Assembly: GCA_949316495.1 (NCBI GenBank)
Contig: OX439005.1
Location: 23,896,217 to 23,960,216, forward strand
Reading direction: 5' to 3'
DNA length: 64,000 nt
Source: Amphiduros pacificus
Taxonomy: Eukaryota > Annelida > Polychaeta > Phyllodocida > Hesionidae
Below the pieces are notes generated by a model, which searched no databases, was not told the origin of the DNA, and worked only from the letters and a program-made list of their open reading frames with translations. The position numbers were made by a program, and so were the translations under genes. This document shows positions 26,601 to 37,479 of the stretch, one piece after another; the first letter of the stretch is position 1, and each line of letters starts with the position of its first letter.

Positions 26601-28466
26601 TATATATATATAAATCGCCTAAGAAACAAGATATTTAAAATGTTTAGCCATTTTATTGATTATTTATTTAGCATCTCTCTCTTTGCTTTAATTAGGCTTG
26701 ACTTGTTGAAGACGAAACCCTGACCGATATGCTTTTGGTATCTCACTGAATTTATTGCCAGGAGACACAATCGTTAGGCATTTATCAGAAACAAATTAAG
26801 ACAATATTTGCTAGGATATTAATGTTTTGTGAGACATAACATCTGTGGCCAAAAGAGATATTCTTAACACTGAAAAAAAATGAATATAAATATCCCAATG
26901 TCAATGGAATATGGGTCAGGTTTATGTTCTCATCGATTATATAACATTATATTCTACCTTATATTATACCACACTTGGGAATGATATATTCATTTTTATA
27001 TTTTATATATTCATTTTCGGAAATGTTGTCAACAAAAAAATTACTGTTCGAAAAGATGTTAAAGTAATGTCCAAAGTTTGGAATTGGACTTTGACATCTT
27101 GTAATAAGGTCGTGCTTATTGACATATTAAAGAGAAGTGGACTTAATTAAGCTTAAACTATTATTGTTTACAATCAATTGAAACATGCAACATGTACATA
27201 ATTATCCAGATTATCTTCTATCAAAAGATTTTAACAAATAAATTGAAAGCTGGTATCATTTAAAATTATAACCCTTTAGAATCAAACCATGATAAGAAAT
27301 GTAAACTTTAAACTTTGATTCAATTATATTTTTTGTTTTATTTGATCATATTTTTATCATGTCCAGTATCGCTAATATATATGATATACAAACCTGATAA
27401 TCTGCCGTTTTAGAGAAATCTGGAGGCTTCTTAATGCCCAGCTTGTCCCCCTGTGGATAGATATATTTGCACTTTAAATACATTCCCATTTATTAATTTA
27501 GATGTGATAAAATATCAAAGCAGCATAGAAATACAGTGTATATACTCCTTAGAAACTATAGAAAACATTCATTAACCAAATTATCAAACCATTTGATATT
27601 ACAAATATCGTTTTATTTTACTTTTTACATGCTACCTTGTTTCTCAGGATGAGAATATTTTTTGTCATTATATATATTCTTTTAAGATAATTTGTGAGGA
27701 GACTTGAAACTTGATGGCAATGGCAGTAATGCATGACAGCTTTCATTCAACAAATTAAATTAGTAGCTAAATATTAATAGGTTACATGCATTACTCATAG
27801 CCCGTGCCTTATTCTTCGTGAATGAGCATAGAAAAAAAACTTGTTGATGACCTCAATTTAAATTGCAATTGTTGAAATATAATTTGCAAGGGTATTACAG
27901 CATGACCAAGTTTTTCTTTGTTTTCATGCAGTCATGTTTAATGTATTACCAGTTTAATCATTTGAAATGTTTTCTGTGATTGTGTTATAAATAAATTTAG
28001 TGATAAAATTGGATTATAACTATATAAATATATTGTTGGTAAAAGCAGTGTCTGTTTAAGGTGTTTAAATCTCACCTGGAAATTCCATACATAACGATAC
28101 TGGTATAAAAATGATTATATGTCTTTAATAGAATTGATCTTCATCATACTTAATTGTTTTAAACAGAATGCTACTAGTGTACTTAAATCATATAGCTTTA
28201 AATCATTCTGGCTCGGAAAATGTTTCGACACTCTATTTGTTTTGATCATTAATACCTCAAAAAACAAATAACAAAATGTGTTTACTTACGGCGAAGTCCC
28301 TTGCTGAGGAACTTTTCCATATTCCCTCCTTTTCCCTGTGATTTTCATAATTATACTCTCCCTCCTGCAGTACACTATCCTTGGTGAGAGCTTTCTTCAC
28401 ATTCTCTGCATTCTGTTTCCTCTGCTTTCCATATAATTGCTCCTGTCTTTCATACACGGTTCCCAT
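19135..28466 (-). CDS. Axonemal microtubule-associated-like protein, 16 exons, 668 aa
   Basis: Minus-strand exons: 28290-28466, 27394-27450, 25423-25527, 25005-25043, 24269-24465, 23681-23850, 23241-23417, 23012-23055, 22699-22809, 21917-22009, 21577-21685, 21247-21389, 20331-20734, 19775-19872, 19603-19659 and 19135-19160. Every junction keeps codon phase and the total is 669 codons with the stop. All introns are GT-AG except the one after 22699, which uses a GC donor. The ATG at 28466 has a strong context (ACCATGG). No signal peptide, membrane segment or enzyme domain is visible. The protein is polar and Tyr/His/Lys-rich. It has scattered motifs of the form S/T-x-H-F...S-x-x-x-x-D-Y, for example residues 81-106 and 318-338 (SAHFFLG then SSMYSKDY). 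These resemble repeats in TEX45/SAXO-type microtubule inner proteins of cilia and sperm tails. That function is an inference; the exon structure is well supported. Confidence 0.85.
21000..21250. repeat. 100-bp intronic tandem repeat reaching a splice donor
   Basis: Units containing AGATAAATATCACTTAAAT recur 100 bp apart, with 21141-21160 matching 21241-21250 and AATTAAAAGA at 21051 matching 21151. The repeat includes the donor region of the minus-strand exon ending at 21247. Confidence 0.75.
23616..23650. repeat. Poly-C/poly-A homopolymer tract in intron
   Basis: A run of about 25 C is followed directly by about 10 A, in an intron of the minus-strand gene. Such runs often misassemble, so the length is uncertain. 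Confidence 0.85.
24180..24242. repeat. (AAAAAAT)n-like A-rich tract
   Basis: Tandem A5-6/T units lie immediately 3' (in gene sense) of the exon at 24269-24465, inside an intron. Confidence 0.8.
24560..24720. repeat. Dispersed repeat with CGAATGCATTCG palindrome, copy 1
   Basis: It shares ACAGCTTG-CTACCT, TACCTGCGAATGCA, and CTTTCAAAG in the same order with 63515-63640. The core CGAATGCATTCG is a perfect 12-bp palindrome in this copy. It lies in an intron of the minus-strand gene. Family unknown. Confidence 0.6.
25528..27393. other. Large intron of the minus-strand gene, nothing recognised
   Basis: I found no additional exon, repeat array or element between the exons at 25423-25527 and 27394-27450. 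The sequence is AT-rich. Confidence 0.5.
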
Positions 28467-28783
28467 GGTATCACTTTGTATCTTTGTATAATTATAACAC
28501 TCCAAGAACGGCGAATACAATTCTTGTACAGAACACTCCAATATATTCAGGAAATAAATTTGTTTTCTATCACTTTATTAGTTCCATACTTCTGATAAAC
28601 ATTTAAGCTAACAACTTATATCTGTATATGAACACGTCCAGAACGCCGTCTCCTGCGCGATTATATCATAACGTTATATCCGCATAAATCTCTCTTATGT
28701 TCAATTAAGGCCTGCTTTTTGTTGACGCTTAGCGTTGTTTGGCAAATCTTCCTAGTTTTTCCTAAGTGTCTCAGGCGGATTAC

Positions 28784-28912
28784 CTTGAGGATCACTGCTA
28801 TAGCGGTGTTCGTATATTGAGTGAATGGCCCGGCAGAGAGCAGGCGGTCTCCATGGTACTGGCCCCGGGCAGGAAAGCTGTCATATCCAACAAACGCTAA
28901 TACAAACTGCCA
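28784..28912 (-). CDS. Candidate upstream exon of the minus-strand gene
   Basis: A minus-strand frame of about 43 codons with coding-like composition (GYDSFPARGQYHGDRLL near its start) ends at a good donor, CTCAAG|GTAATC. It is in phase with a possible acceptor before 28535, which would extend the next exon upstream of the ATG at 28466. It contains no in-frame ATG, so it would need still earlier exons. Its own acceptor is purine-rich and weak. It may instead be 5' UTR or chance. Confidence 0.3.
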
Positions 28913-29689
28913 CCTTCTCACCTTTCACCTATCAAATCTTTCTATTTGATTGCGTTATAAATATGAATTTATCACATGTAAATCATTTTTTTCTTTGTTT
29001 TAGTTCTTATTCATTGTAGAATGATAAAATAAAACAATTTTGCTGAAAAATACTAGGTTTACAATATCAAAAGGAACTTATACTATTAAACAGGACTATA
29101 TCTATTGTCTTATGTAATTTAACCGCGTAACAGCATTCTGCGATCGACCTGCCCACTTGAGATATGGGTAATTGCTAATTACAGCTCACAGATTGCAGGT
29201 ATACTGTGAATTACACAGGAAATACACGAATAACTATATAAATATATAGATTAAATTTCACAACAAAGCCTGGTCCTCATACCGTGGGCAGTGCCTGACT
29301 CAGAAGTTCAGCGTTGATAAATTATTAATGCATTATTTCATGAAGCTAAATCTAACATTCCTGATAATGTTTCCATACACGTGCAGCCATGGAAAGATGC
29401 CAATATTAAGAGATCCTTGTTGCACTATCTACAGGTCTCTGAAATAACAATCACCAGGACAATGACCGCGATATTGCTCAATAATCTAGTTTTAAACAAA
29501 AACTTAAAACAAAAACGATATGAAATTAGTGGCTCTCAATAATGCATTTCAATGTGGTTACAGTTTCAAATTGCCCTCCCGTTATTTTCGTCAATTATTT
29601 ATAGGAGCCTGGTAACAATTGAAAGAAGTGGAACATTGGACTGACTCAGAAATAAGGTAGTACAAAACCCACTGCCGAATACCAGTCTG
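28913..29689. other. No gene recognised
   Basis: This is AT-rich sequence between the candidate upstream exon and the satellite cluster. I see no exon, RNA gene or array. Confidence 0.4.
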
Positions 29690-30183
29690 CATGTAGACCG
29701 CCATCACATTGCAATTCACTGACATTTACTGGTCTGAACATTAAAAGGAATTACACATACCAATATGCAAATATACCATGAATTGATTACAATGAATTAC
29801 ACATACCAGTCTGCATACATACCATGATCACATTACAATGATTTTCACATACCAGTCTGTGTATGTACCATGATTACATTACAATTAATTACACATACCA
29901 GTCTGTGTATGTACCATGATTACATTGCAATCAATTACATATACCATTCTCCACAAATACCATGATTACCAGGGGCGGATCCAGGATTTTTTACCCCGGG
30001 GGGCTCAAATGTGCTCTGAAAGCGGGTGGCGGGGGGGCTCCAATTCCCAAAAGCCCCCCTAGCCACAGACCCCCGGGGGCTTCAGCCCCCAAAGCCCCCC
30101 TCTGGATCCGCCACTGATTACATTACAATGACTTACATATACCAGTCTGCATAAATAACATGATCACATCACAATGAATTAAC
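29690..30183. repeat. 46-bp degenerate tandem repeat
   Basis: Units containing ACATACCAGTCTG and ACCATGATTACATTACAAT recur at about 46 bp (for example ACATACCAGT at 29801, 29847 and 29893). One unit is split by the MITE at 29970-30116. The shared block ACCAGTCTGCAT links this array to the 45-bp array that follows. Confidence 0.8.
29970..30116. mobile_element. 147-bp GC-rich MITE with 15-bp terminal inverted repeats
   Basis: The ends are CAGGGGCGGATCCAG and CTGGATCCGCCACTG, inverted repeats with one mismatch. The flanks show ATTAC on both sides (29965-29969 and 30117-30121), a likely target-site duplication of at least 5 bp in the 46-bp repeat. The interior is G/C-rich and largely self-complementary, with no coding capacity. 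The TIR type is like those of non-autonomous DNA transposons, perhaps hAT-related, though the duplication is shorter than the usual 8 bp. Confidence 0.85.
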
Positions 30184-31567
30184 ATGCATTTCATGACAAC
30201 AATGGCTTATATCAGTCTGCATTTAGTCAGCATTTCATGACAACCAATGACTTATACCAGTCTGCATTTAGTCAGCATTTCATGACAACCAATGGCTTAT
30301 ACCAGTCTGCATTTAGTCAGCATTTCATGACAACAATGGCTTATACCAGTCTGCATTTAGTCAGCATTTCATGACAACCAATGACTTATACCAGTCTGTA
30401 TTTAGTCAGCATTTCATGACAACCAATGGCTTATACCAGTTTGCATTTAGTCAGCATTTCATGACAACCAATTGCTTATACCAGTCTGCATTTAGTCAGT
30501 ATTTCATGACAACCAATGGCTTATACCAGTTTGCATTTAGTCAGCATTTCATGACAACCAATGGCTTATACCAGTCTGCATTTAGTCAGTATTTCATGAC
30601 AACCAATGGCTTATACCAGTTTGCATTTAGTCAGTATTTCATGACAACCAATGGCTTATGCCAGTTTGCATTTAGTCAGTATTTCATGACAACCAATGGC
30701 TTATACCAGTCTGCATTTAGTCAGCATTTCATGACAACCAATTGCTTATACCAGTCTGCATTTAGTCAGTATTTCATGACAACCAATGGCTTATACCAGT
30801 CTACATTTAGTCAGCATTTCATGACAACAATGGCTTATATCAGTCTGCATTTAGTCAGTATTTCATGACAACCAATGGCTTATACCAGTCTGCATTTAGT
30901 CAGCATTTCATGACAACCAATTGCTTATACCAGTCTGCATTTAGTCAGTATTTCATGACAACCAATGGCTTATACCAGTCTGCATTTAGTCAGCATTTCA
31001 TGACAACCAATGGCTTATACCAGTCTGCATTTAGTCAGTATTTCATGACAACAATGGCTTATACCAGTCTGCATTTAGTCAGCATTTCATGACAACCAAT
31101 GGCTTATACCAGTCTACATTTAGTCAGCATTTCATGACAACCAATGGCTTATACCAGTCTACATTTAGTCAGCATTTCATGACAACCAATGGCTTATACC
31201 AGTCTGCATTTAGTCAGCATTTCATGACAACCAATGGCTTATACCAGTCTGCATTTAGTCAGCATTTCATGACAACCAATGGCTTATACCAGTCTACATT
31301 TAGTCAGCATTTCATGACAACCAATGGCTTATACCAGTCTGCATTTAGTCAGCATTTCATGACAACCAATGGCTTATACCAGTCTACATTTAGTCATCAT
31401 TTCATGACAACCAATGGCTTATACCAGTCTGCATTTAGTCAGTATTTCATGACAACCAATGGCTTATACCAGTCTACATTTAGTCAGCATTTTATGACAA
31501 CCAATGGCTTATACCAGTCTGCATGTAGTCAGTATTTCATGGCAACTAATGGCCGATGTCAGACTCA
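30184..31567. repeat. 45-bp satellite, about 30 copies
   Basis: The unit is TTTAGTCAGCATTTCATGAC followed by AACCAATGGCTTATACCAGTCTGCA. Variant sites (CAGCAT/CAGTAT, TCTGCAT/TTTGCAT/TCTACAT) mix in the 5' half, while 31080-31400 is more uniform. Because 45 is divisible by three, long plus-strand frames run through it. One-base deletions in some copies switch the frame, which argues against coding. Confidence 0.95.
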
Positions 31568-32239
31568 CTGACCTACTCTGCTCTACCGTGCAAGGCAGAA
31601 TAATTCATCAATATCGAAAGACTAAACTTCCAAACAAGGTCACAGTATGAATAGATTTCCTATGACAATTAATAAATAATTACATATATTAACACATACC
31701 TTATGGCGTTCATATATCACATGACATCACATGACGTCTCATCTTCTACTGAGAGAAATATCTCACGATAGACATATACACGCTTGGTTCGCAATACTTT
31801 TGTTTTAGGAGGTTGCATAATAAAGCTAAATAGGTGCTCTTTAAATTGTTATTAAAGGCTACTTTAATTATTTTTATTTTTTATTTTTTTCGGAATTCTA
31901 TATGTGGCACACAATATACGATATTGCTTACGTAAGCACCACTATATTGTGTATACTTATGAGCTATAACTTGGAAACCTTGCTTTGGAAAGGGACCTCA
32001 GTTTTACTTTATTGGAAGATATTAAGTGAAATTTAATCAAGACTCACTGGTGCGACATATCAACTGTGGAATTAAAGGATCTATCTAATCACTGAAATAA
32101 AGACTATTTTTCCATTCAGAAGAATGATATATGTATAAAAGGTTTCATAGGCTAAAGAAAAGGCTATAACACGTTCGATAGGTCCTTCTGCTAAATGAAA
32201 GGTTTCCTGTAAGGCCTTGCAAATTTCTCAGAAATTTAT

Positions 32240-32740
32240 TCAGAAATATGTCATGATTGACAGATATCTCATAACAGACAAATATACCACGAGAGACAGA
32301 TATTGCATGGCAGCCAGATATCACATGATAGAATATATCATGACAGACAATAATCTTATGACATATCAAATGACAGACAGCTATCTCATGACAGACAGCT
32401 ATCTCATGACAGACAGCTATCTCATGACAGACAGCTATCTCATGACAGACAGCTATCTCATGACAGACAGATATCGCATGGCATACATATATCTCATGAC
32501 AGACAGACATCACATGGCAGGCATATATCTCATGACAGACAAGATTCCCTATATTAATGAGGTTCACCCAAGTGCAACCCGTATATAACAATATATCATG
32601 ACATTAAATGACAGACAGCTATCTCATAGAAGACATTCATCTCATGACAGACATATCTCATAGAAGACAGATATATATGAAAAAAGCTATCACACGAGAA
32701 ATAGATGTCACATGACAAACATCTCTCTTATGACAGACAG
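32240..32740. repeat. 18-bp tandem repeat with degenerate flanks
   Basis: The core at about 32370-32470 is a run of near-identical CTATCTCATGACAGACAG units. Less regular copies (ATATCNCATGACAGACA-like) extend on both sides. ATTTCATGAC/TCTCATGACA similarity with the 45-bp array may be coincidence. Confidence 0.85.
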
Positions 32741-33332
32741 TTCTTCCACTCGTAACGTAATATTTAGTCATATATATCGTAATATTCCAAAGCCTTGGTT
32801 AAAAATGTTGACAGGATAATCTGGTTCATCTGTGATTTTCAGCATTTATTGTCTTTTTCTCTAAGACCACATGCACGCTATGGTGGTGTCACCTGGTGAC
32901 AAGTTATTAGTTGAGCGATCCCCAGTGTGATAAGCCTGAACATATTAAAAAAAAAATCATATTGAAAATAAAGATCTGCACATGTCTTATTTTCTAAATT
33001 TCCAAGAATATGGTTGACGAAATTAAGTACTTTATAAGATATTATCTGAAGTTGACTTTGTTGTATCTAAATTTAGCACTTTACAGTGGAATGGAAAGCA
33101 GGAAGTTAGCATGTTCACGTCAGAGAATACAGTCACGTGACCGGACAAGAGTTGAGCGCGCGACAGCAATACTCACGTGACAGCAATACTCCAGCCAATG
33201 AGCGCGTCACATTCATGTCCATTGTTCACTATTGTTCCCGCTACCATAGCGATCGACTGGCTGGTAGTCAAACAAACTAGCTCTTGCTTCACCATGCGTA
33301 ACTTCTAATTATGAAGAAAAATATCATGTAAA
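32741..33332. other. 5' flank and promoter region of the single-pass membrane protein gene
   Basis: No gene is visible before the ATG at 33333. The 3' 220 bp are GC- and CpG-richer than the surroundings and hold two TCACGTGA palindromes and a CCAAT box (33195-33199), consistent with a TATA-less promoter. Confidence 0.5.
33133..33180 (+). promoter_or_regulatory. Paired TCACGTGA E-boxes upstream of the 33333 gene
   Basis: TCACGTGA occurs at 33133-33140, within GTCACGTGACC, and again at 33173-33180. The first matches the CLEAR-type E-box bound by MiT/TFE factors, and also sites of USF-type bHLH factors. Both lie 150-200 bp before the ATG. Function is inferred from position and motif only. Confidence 0.5.
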
Positions 33333-35580
33333 ATGACTCCAGACAACGCAACTATCATGTACGGATGGGGCGGAGGGCAAGCTGATTGGTCTTTTCTGTT
33401 GATCTCATCATCATCGTGTTCATATGTTGGTTACTATCTTTCCTTCCTTCACGAGGACCTGCTTCAAGCCTGCCACCGGACCGAAGGGCCTGCTGCATAC
33501 GAAAACATGACTGAAAACGCAAACCTCATCATCATCTTCATTACTCTAGGACTTATTTTAATCTTCATTTCTCTGGTATGTTCTTTTATGCCGTTTTTTT
33601 ATTTCCATTATTGTTTGATTCATAAAGTAATCAAAAGTAACTTTTCTGAACATATTGCAGTGAATGCCATTGTGGTACTGGTAATCTCTTTCAAAATAAT
33701 CGCAGCTTCAAGTCTTTAATTTATAATTCATAGAACATTTGACCGCAGCTGTCAAATTGAACTGTTTATTGGGTAGATAGTATTATTTTCAAAACAAGTA
33801 AATGCAGAACAATGCCCGTATTCTATTGTAGCTCTTTCCCAATTAAAAGCACGAGGATAGACAGATTGAGTAATTTAAGAAATATTTTATTAAATATATA
33901 TCAGTTTATTATATATGGACCAGTAAGCTCTGGTGTTTGTTTCAGGTTATTGTGGTACATTGGCTACTGTCAAATAAGGACATGTCAAAATACATTAATC
34001 TGCCAAATGGAGGAAAAAAGGAAACGCGAAGTATTCTCAAACTTTTCAAATATCGTATAAGGAGTTTTTCTATAACAAATCACTTAAGATGTTGCCATAA
34101 GTAGAAGACAATAGTCTTGTATGATATATCATTGATATATTTTATTATAATGGAGTTGCACTAAGTCTTGCCGTATATCAATGTGTATATTTTATTTGAT
34201 TTTCAGCCAAGTTGAATAGTTTGCCAAGCAAAGCCACCAGTGTTGGAAGTACTCATTATGTGAGTAGTCCGGACCCTTTCATAGCCCCACATCCTCCTCA
34301 GCTTAAACTGCCATCTGGCTGTGAAGCCTTCATTACCAGAATGAGAAAAAAAATCAAATAGATATTTTATTGAACTTAAGTGATACATTTTAAACAGTTA
34401 AATAAAGGAAAGCATCAGGCACCCAAAAAGGGGTTGTCTTATATTAAGTAGGTAAAGTTATCTGTATTGTGTGTTATGTTGTTGCAGTTTGAGCAAATGA
34501 TCAATGGATATGACTGTATTCGCCTGTCCGATTTCTCACAGGACAGCACAGACAGTCGAGGTATTTTAAACATTTCTCTCAATAAGTTAATGAGGTAACG
34601 CTTAATTCATTGAGCCCGCTTAAAACCATCTTTGACTATAATCCTTGTTGATTTTTAACTAAATTATTTTATCTCCGTCTGACAGCCAACTAGCCCCTCT
34701 TTTACATCATTCAAAATGCACACCAATTCTCCATTTCCTTTTTATTTGTAATATTCACGCCTGTTTATGATATATATTGATAGAAGAAATCGTGGACATC
34801 TGTTTCAGATGATAGAAGCCAGGGTACCAGAGCGTGGCTTTTTGGAAGTATGTGTGCAAACTGCGGCAGCATCAAGGTACAGTCATGCAGCAGTCAAATA
34901 AACCTTTTTCAAAAGAAAAAAAAATAATATGACAAATTAGTTTCTTTTTTTCTTACCTTATATTGATTCTATTGTTGCAGACGGAGATTCCCGGCTTGCC
35001 GACAGAGGAATGTTCCGTACAAGTCGATGATATTCTGGGTAAATGTTATCTTCTTATGATGGTTCGGCAGCTTGGATTTGTCATTCTTGAATCCTTGAAA
35101 CTATTGGTATTTTCCCCAGTCATGCACACTCCCATGTTTTTTCACGCAATACAGTCGGAAGTGTTTATTTCTTTTTAACAAATCTTAAATTCCTGAATGA
35201 TTAATGTTACATCTTTAATATGAGCATCTTTAAATGAAACACTATTCCTGAATTACTTGAAAATATTTCTGACAACTAAGACATGTCGACCTAACATGCA
35301 TAATTCCATAAATGTCTTGGCAAAGAATTGTAGTAACATTTTTTCACTTCAGTCTCTTGATTTCAGCAGGTATAAAGTTACACCTCAATGATTAAACTAA
35401 TGTTTAACCTTCTCTTTCCTGGCAGATTTGTTGGACGTCATCAGGTTATTGCCTGTTTCCACATCAGCAGCTCAATACAAAACCGAAGTAGCATCAGAAT
35501 CCCAACACCAGGGGGCACCAGCAAACGAAGGTTCCGAGAACATTGTAATGCCGAGGTCACCTATCAAAGTCACTGAATGA
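33333..35580 (+). CDS. Unrecognised single-pass membrane protein, 7 exons, 252 aa
   Basis: Exons are 33333-33575, 33946-34054, 34207-34259, 34488-34560, 34809-34876, 34981-35038 and 35426-35580. Phases agree at all six junctions and the total is 253 codons with the stop. The second exon could instead end at 34030, which also keeps phase. The protein has a short N-terminal ectodomain with two N-glycosylation sequons (NAT at 5-7, NMT at 58-60) and two Cys. One membrane segment at about residues 65-88 crosses the first junction. A cytosolic tail of about 160 residues follows, with a Cys pair (CANCG) and an acidic dileucine-type stretch (DDILDLL, near 200). No signal peptide is seen, so topology is probably N-out. 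I do not recognise the family; the layout recalls KCNE-type subunits but without a sequence match. Its promoter has two TCACGTGA E-boxes and its 3' UTR probably contains a satellite. Confidence 0.8.
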
Positions 35581-35599
35581 TATCAACGAACCCCTCATC

Positions 35600-37375
35600 T
35601 CCTCTCTGGGCAACGTAATCCCAACCCTTCCACCCGGCTAGTTAACGTCCTAATAGTTAATGTCATCACAACCCTGTAACCCTGCTAGTCAACATTATCA
35701 CAACTCTGTCACCCTGCTAGTCAATGTCTTCTCAACTCTGTCACCCCGCTAGTCAACGATATCATAACTCTGTCACCCCGCTAGTCAACGTTATCACAAC
35801 TCTGTCACCCCGCTAGTCAATGTCATCTCAACTCTGTCACTCTGCTAGTGAACGTCATCACAACTCTGTCACTCTGCTAGTCAACGTCATCACAACTCTG
35901 CCACCCTGCTAGTCAACATTATCACAACTCTGTCACCCTGCTAATCAATGTCATCACAACTCTGTCACTCTGCTAGTCAACGTCATCACAACTCTGTCAC
36001 CCTGCTAGTCAACGTTACCACAACTCTGTCACCCTGCTAGTCAACGTAACCACAACTCTATCACCCTGCTAGTCAATGTTACCACAACTCTATCACCCTG
36101 CTAGTCAACATCATCACAACTCTGCCACCCTGCTAGACAATGTCATCACAACTCTGTCACCCTGCTAGTCAATGTCATGACAACTCTGTCACTCTGCTAG
36201 TCAATGTCATGACAACTCTATCACCCTGCTAGTCAACATCATCACAACTCTGCCACCCTGCTAGACAATGTCATCACAACTCTGTCACCCTGCTAGTCAA
36301 CGTCATCACAACTCTGTCATCCTGCTAGTCAATGTTACCACAACTCTATCACCCTGCTAGTCAATGTTACCACAACTCTATCACCCTGCTAGTCAACATC
36401 ATCACAACTCTGCCACCCTGCTAGACAATGTCATCACAACTCTGTCACCCTGCTAGTCAATGTCATGACAACTCTGTCACTCTGCTAGTCAATGTCATGA
36501 CAACTCTATCACCCTGCTAGTCAACATCATCACAACTCTGCCACCCTGCTAGACAAAGTCATCACAACTCTGTCACCCTGCTAGTCAACGTCATCACAAC
36601 TCTGTCATCCTGCTAGACAACGTCATCACAACTCTGTTACACTGCTAGTCAACGTCATCACAACTCTGTCACCCTGCTAGTCAACGTCATCACAACTCTG
36701 TCACCCCGCTTTTCAATATTATCACAACCCTTCCACCCCGCTAGTCAACGTTATCACAACCCTGTAACCCTGCTAGACAACGTCATCACAACTCTGTCAC
36801 CCTGCCAGTCAATGTCATCACAACTCTGTCACCCTGCTAGTTAATGTCATCACAACTATGTCACCCTGCTAGTTAATGTCATTATAACTCTGTCACCCTG
36901 CTAGACAACGTCACCACAACCCGGCCACCCTGCTAGTAAACTCACTCTTTGCAACTCTGTCATACTGTATTACATCATCACATCTCGGTCACCCTACTAG
37001 TCAATATCATTACAACTTTGTCACCCTGATAATCAACGTTACCACAACTCGGCCACCCTGCTTGTCAAAATCGTCACAACTCTGTCACTCTGCTAGTTAA
37101 TGTTATCACAACTTTGTCACCTTGCTAGTATATGTCATCACATCACTGATACCCTGGTAGTCAAAGTTAACACAACTCTGTCACCCTGCAAGTCTACCTC
37201 ATCACAAATCTGTCACCCTGCTATTCAACATTATCACAACTCTACCACTCTGCTAGTCAACATCATCAAAATTCTCTCGCCCTGGTAGTCAACGTTACCC
37301 TGCTGTTCGGCACCATCATTACCCTGCTGGTCCGCACCATCACAATTTTATTACCCTGCTAGTCAAAATAATCAC
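35600..37375. repeat. 32-bp satellite, about 55 copies, with higher-order duplication
   Basis: The unit is TCACCCTGCTAGTCAACGTC followed by ATCACAACTCTG. It starts about 20 bp after the stop codon of the preceding gene. A block of monomers starting at 36073 is repeated at 36361, a shift of exactly 288 bp (nine monomers). The first eight monomers of the two copies differ at one position that I can see. Copies decay toward 37300. Confidence 0.95.
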
Positions 37376-37473
37376 ATGCTAAGAATACATATGCATTCCA
37401 TTCCAAACATCAACACACCTTTATTTGTTACCCAGCGTGTCACTAAGTCCTCAAATTTGAGATAATTGTCATT

Positions 37474-37479
37474 AATAAA
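37474..37479 (+). terminator. Candidate poly(A) signal AATAAA
   Basis: This is the first AATAAA I find after the stop codon at 35580. If it is used, the mature 3' UTR would contain the whole 32-bp satellite. Confidence 0.4.

Noticed and set aside
30371-31571. Plus-strand frames encoding MTTNGLYQSAFSQHF repeats
   Set aside because: The 45-bp satellite has no stop in this frame. One-base changes between copies shift the frame, and no splice or start context exists.
35600-37375. Regular short repeats that could suggest a CRISPR array
   Set aside because: The units are contiguous 32-bp satellites with no unique spacers, in an intron-rich animal genome.
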